Part shown: piece after piece, positions 23,659-25,699 of the stretch | Layout: every line of letters begins with the position of its first letter | Position numbering within the stretch: position 1 is the first letter of the stretch | Origin: G963666945 sp963666945 | GTDB taxonomy: Bacteria; Bacteroidota; Bacteroidia; Bacteroidales; Marinifilaceae | Direction: 5' to 3' | DNA length: 25,699 bases | NCBI GenBank assembly: GCA_963666945.2 | Contig: CAXXRT010000006.1 | Location: forward strand, 1 to 25,699 | Made by a program: the position numbers and the translations under genes | The notes under the pieces: generated by a model | What the model was told of the DNA's origin: nothing | The model's database searches: none | Seen by the model: only the letters and a program-made list of their open reading frames with translations

Positions 23659-23876
23659 AAACATAGAACTCCTCCCTTTGGTCGTCAGACAGCTATGTTT
23701 TTTAACGCAGAAAAAGTGATTAACATTTAACGGAATTTTTCTAAAGGCTGCATAAATTATTATTTAGCACTAGGATAAAAAGAATTTTATTCGATATTTT
23801 CCAAAGGCTGCACATTTTAACTCCTAACTATAATGGTGGAAAGGGGGGTGTAAGCTGGAGTATTTAGGAATGTTTT
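23659..23876 (+). repeat. 218-bp direct repeat, right copy
   Basis: It aligns to 9579-9796 with a constant offset of 14,080 and about nine mismatches. Unlike the left copy it lacks the upstream arm of the inverted repeat. It ends about 80 bp before the ATG of the ATPase gene, nearly the same distance as the left copy from the sigma gene. Confidence 0.92.
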
Positions 23877-23932
23877 GCCATCTGAAAAGTGCATTTTTTA
23901 AAGAAATTGCACTTTTTATCAGGCAATTTTAT

Positions 23933-23940
23933 TATATTTG
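23933..23940 (+). promoter_or_regulatory. Predicted -7 promoter element of the second ATPase gene
   Basis: TATATTTG fits TAnnTTTG exactly and lies 17 bp before ATG 23957, giving a leader of about 10 nt. The start codon is chosen accordingly, excluding an upstream extension to 23870 inside the repeat. Confidence 0.55.
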
Positions 23941-23956
23941 GAAAAAAGTGGTGATT

Positions 23957-25124
23957 ATGGAAAAATTGTATGACCTGCACAGAATGTTGATTGGTAGTAC
24001 TCCTACGGGTTTTGTAAGATATCTTCACGATGAAATTGATTGGAATGCGCGAATGGTTGCAATTCTGGGGGCGAGAGGTGTTGGTAAAACCACTCTTTTG
24101 TTGCAGCATATCAAAATTAGTAACATTATTGGAGATGCTATTTATGTATTGGCGGATGATATATATTTTGCTGAACATACTTTGTTTGATGTGGCATCGA
24201 CATTTTATAAAAACGGGGGGAAACATCTGTATATTGATGAAATTCATAATACAAAAATTGGTCTCAGGAGTTGAAAAATATCTATGATCATTTCCCTAAT
24301 ATGAAAATAGTATTTACCGGTTCGTCTATATTGGATATTTACAAGGGGAGTGCCGATTTGAGCCGACGTGCTTTACTTTATAATCTTACGGGACTTTCAT
24401 TTAGGGAATATCTTAATATATCCAGGGACTGAATTTACCGGCTTATTCGTTTGAGGAAATTCTGCAAAATAAGGTTGTGCTGGAAGAGATAGATCACCCG
24501 TTGCTCTTTTTAATGAATATCTCGAAAAGGGGTATTATCCTTTTTTTGCTGAGGGGGGGGTATGAGCAACGTCTTCGTCAAATTATAAATATGATGTTGG
24601 AAACAGATATCCCTATATCTGCGAATATGAATATTGGAACTTCGGTTAAGTTAAAACAGTTGCTTTATATAATTTCTCAAAGCGTTCCATTTAAGCCTAA
24701 TTTTACAAAATTAGCGGCAATGATGAATGTTCATCGCAATCAGGTAAATGATTTTATGTACTATCTTGAAAAAGTGGGGATTATTGGTCAGTTGAGAAGT
24801 CAAACGCAAGGGATTCGTGCATTGGGTAAAGTTGAAAAAGTATATCTGAATAATACCAATCTTGCGTATATGCTCTCTGAGAATGGTCCGGATAGAGGAA
24901 ATATAAGGGAAACATTCTTTTATTCTCAGACAAGTGTGCGAAATAGTGTGTACTCGTCTTCTGTTTCTGACTTTTCTATCGACGATAAGACATTTGAAAT
25001 TGGAGGTAAGAATAAGGGACAAAAGCAAATTCTGAGTGTTGAAAACGGGTTTGTGGTTAAGGATGATATTGAGTATGGTTTTGGAAATGTAATACCTTTG
25101 TGGCTTTTTGGATTTAATTATTGA
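23957..25124 (+). pseudogene. AAA ATPase with DUF4143 (AAA_14), frameshifted
   Basis: The start gives MEKLYDLHRMLIG, Walker A ILGARGVGKTTLL (about residues 35-47) and Walker B HLYIDEIH. The frame then breaks near 24250 and resumes with ELKNIYDHFPNMKIVFTGSS. Further breaks are near 24425, 24490 and in the G8 run 24553-24560, where removing one G restores EGGYEQRLRQIIN. The DUF4143 half follows without interruption: GIRALGKVEKVYLNNTN, then the nuclease-like end KTFEIGGKNKGQKQI and VVKDDIEYG. It belongs to a different subfamily from the ATPase at 4552. If the indels are real, the gene is dead; if they are sequencing errors, it is an ordinary full-length ATPase of about 390 residues. Confidence 0.83.
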
Positions 25125-25201
25125 TATGGTTTATGGGGAGTGATACTTTTGACAAGATTTTTGTCTGGTTTAAAAATGGGGTATAAGTAATAAATATTTC
25201 T

Positions 25202-25209
25202 TACTTTTG
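25202..25209 (+). promoter_or_regulatory. Predicted -7 promoter element
   Basis: TACTTTTG fits TAnnTTTG and lies 33 bp before ATG 25243 of the last gene. Confidence 0.5.
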
Positions 25210-25242
25210 GATATGTATATTTAAATGTAAAAATTTTAATAA

Positions 25243-25699
25243 ATGTCCGGCCTTACTAAAGAGTATGTTTTTAAGTTGTGTAATGATCTGGAATCGGAAT
25301 TCATTGAACGTACTATTTCTACTCGCGATATTTTAGAAAAAGAACCTGAATTCGATAAGGAAATAATTGATCTTTGGCACCAAGTAGTCACTAAGCTGGC
25401 ACTAAGTTAGATGTTGAAAATGAGGGAAATACAGAAGGTGGTTACCAGGTAGTCACTAAGTTGTCACCAAGTGTATTATCTCTTGTAAAAGTTTTGAATT
25501 TTGTAAAGATTATCAATTTATTCAAGACATTATGACTATAATCGAATATAAGGATAGAACTTATTTTAGAAAAAAATTTATAAGACCTTTACATGAATTA
25601 GGTGTTTTAAAGATGTCTCAACCGGATAAACCTAAAAGTCCAAAACAAAAGTATGGGTTAACGGAAAGAGGTGTTCGATTATTAACTTTTGTTAGGGTG
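25243..25699 (+). pseudogene. AlbA_2/RecG-like ATP-binding protein, internally deleted and partial
   Basis: The ATG 25243 frame gives about 55 residues beginning SGLTKEYVFKLCNDLESEF, which looks like the start of AlbA_2 (Schlafen-like) DNA-binding proteins. It then jumps to HQVVTKLALS and a stop near 25410. Downstream, in another frame and open to the window end, is the typical C-terminal winged helix of the same family: YKDRTYFRKKFIRPLHELG, then KSPKQKYGLTERG. The central few hundred residues are missing, so an internal deletion plus a frameshift is the simplest reading. Between the parts lie imperfect repeats of the QVVTKL type. Such linker repeats are common in this family and may have mediated the deletion. 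The true end is outside the window. Confidence 0.6.

Overview
The window is AT-rich Bacteroidota DNA, almost certainly Bacteroidales. The evidence is a SusC/SusD pair with an ECF sigma factor and a DUF4974-type FecR, lipoproteins with Bacteroidota lipoboxes, and several copies of the Bacteroidota -7 promoter consensus TAnnTTTG. Genus cannot be fixed from the sequence; a low-GC gut lineage is the best guess. No rRNA, tRNA or complete insertion sequence was seen.

Region 1 (1-4300) is the frayed 3' end of a surface-polysaccharide locus. A DegT-type sugar aminotransferase (cut by the window edge) and a small sugar-phosphate transferase are followed by the C-terminal remnant of a UDP-sugar dehydrogenase. 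That remnant is cut in two at a perfect 61-bp direct repeat (1416-1476 and 4015-4075). The repeats enclose about 2.5 kb holding a Panacea-domain antitoxin gene with a tightly linked putative toxin, an AbiE-like pair whose nucleotidyltransferase is truncated, a truncated copy of the 3' end of the gene at 6137-6817, and the tail of another gene. Further short repeats (37 bp and 95 bp) tie this island to flanking DNA, so it looks like a recombination hot spot for defence and addiction genes.

Region 2 (4301-9870) starts with an AAA ATPase/DUF4143 gene whose promoter is overlapped by three near-palindromes spaced exactly 40 bp apart. Next comes a visibly more GC-rich minus-strand cassette: HTH_17 regulator, 3TM-holin-like membrane protein, peptidoglycan amidase, second HTH protein and an RteC-like protein ending in a strong terminator. 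It resembles a stripped-down, regulated phage lysis module. A 31-bp sequence occurs twice at its 3' side. A roughly 250-bp imperfect inverted repeat lies upstream of it.

Region 3 (9872-23576) is a sigma/anti-sigma-controlled nutrient-uptake locus: ECF sigma, FecR, STN-containing SusC, SusD, a lipoprotein, a TlpA-like thioredoxin, a subtilase homologue with most catalytic residues replaced, a two-lobed retropepsin-like aspartic protease with a C-terminal PDZ-like segment, and a second aspartic-protease-like protein fused to a thioredoxin. All appear to be exported. The combination suggests import and processing of peptides or proteins, perhaps disulfide-rich ones, rather than of glycans. From about 19.3 kb on, the genes are broken by single-base length changes, mostly in mononucleotide runs, while the protein sequence stays conserved across frames. 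This is either very recent decay or base-calling error.

Region 4 (23577-25699) has a strong terminator, then a 218-bp direct copy (about 96% identical, no indels) of the sequence upstream of the sigma gene. After it come a frameshifted AAA ATPase/DUF4143 gene and an internally deleted AlbA_2/RecG-like gene running off the window. The two 218-bp copies bracket the whole uptake locus.
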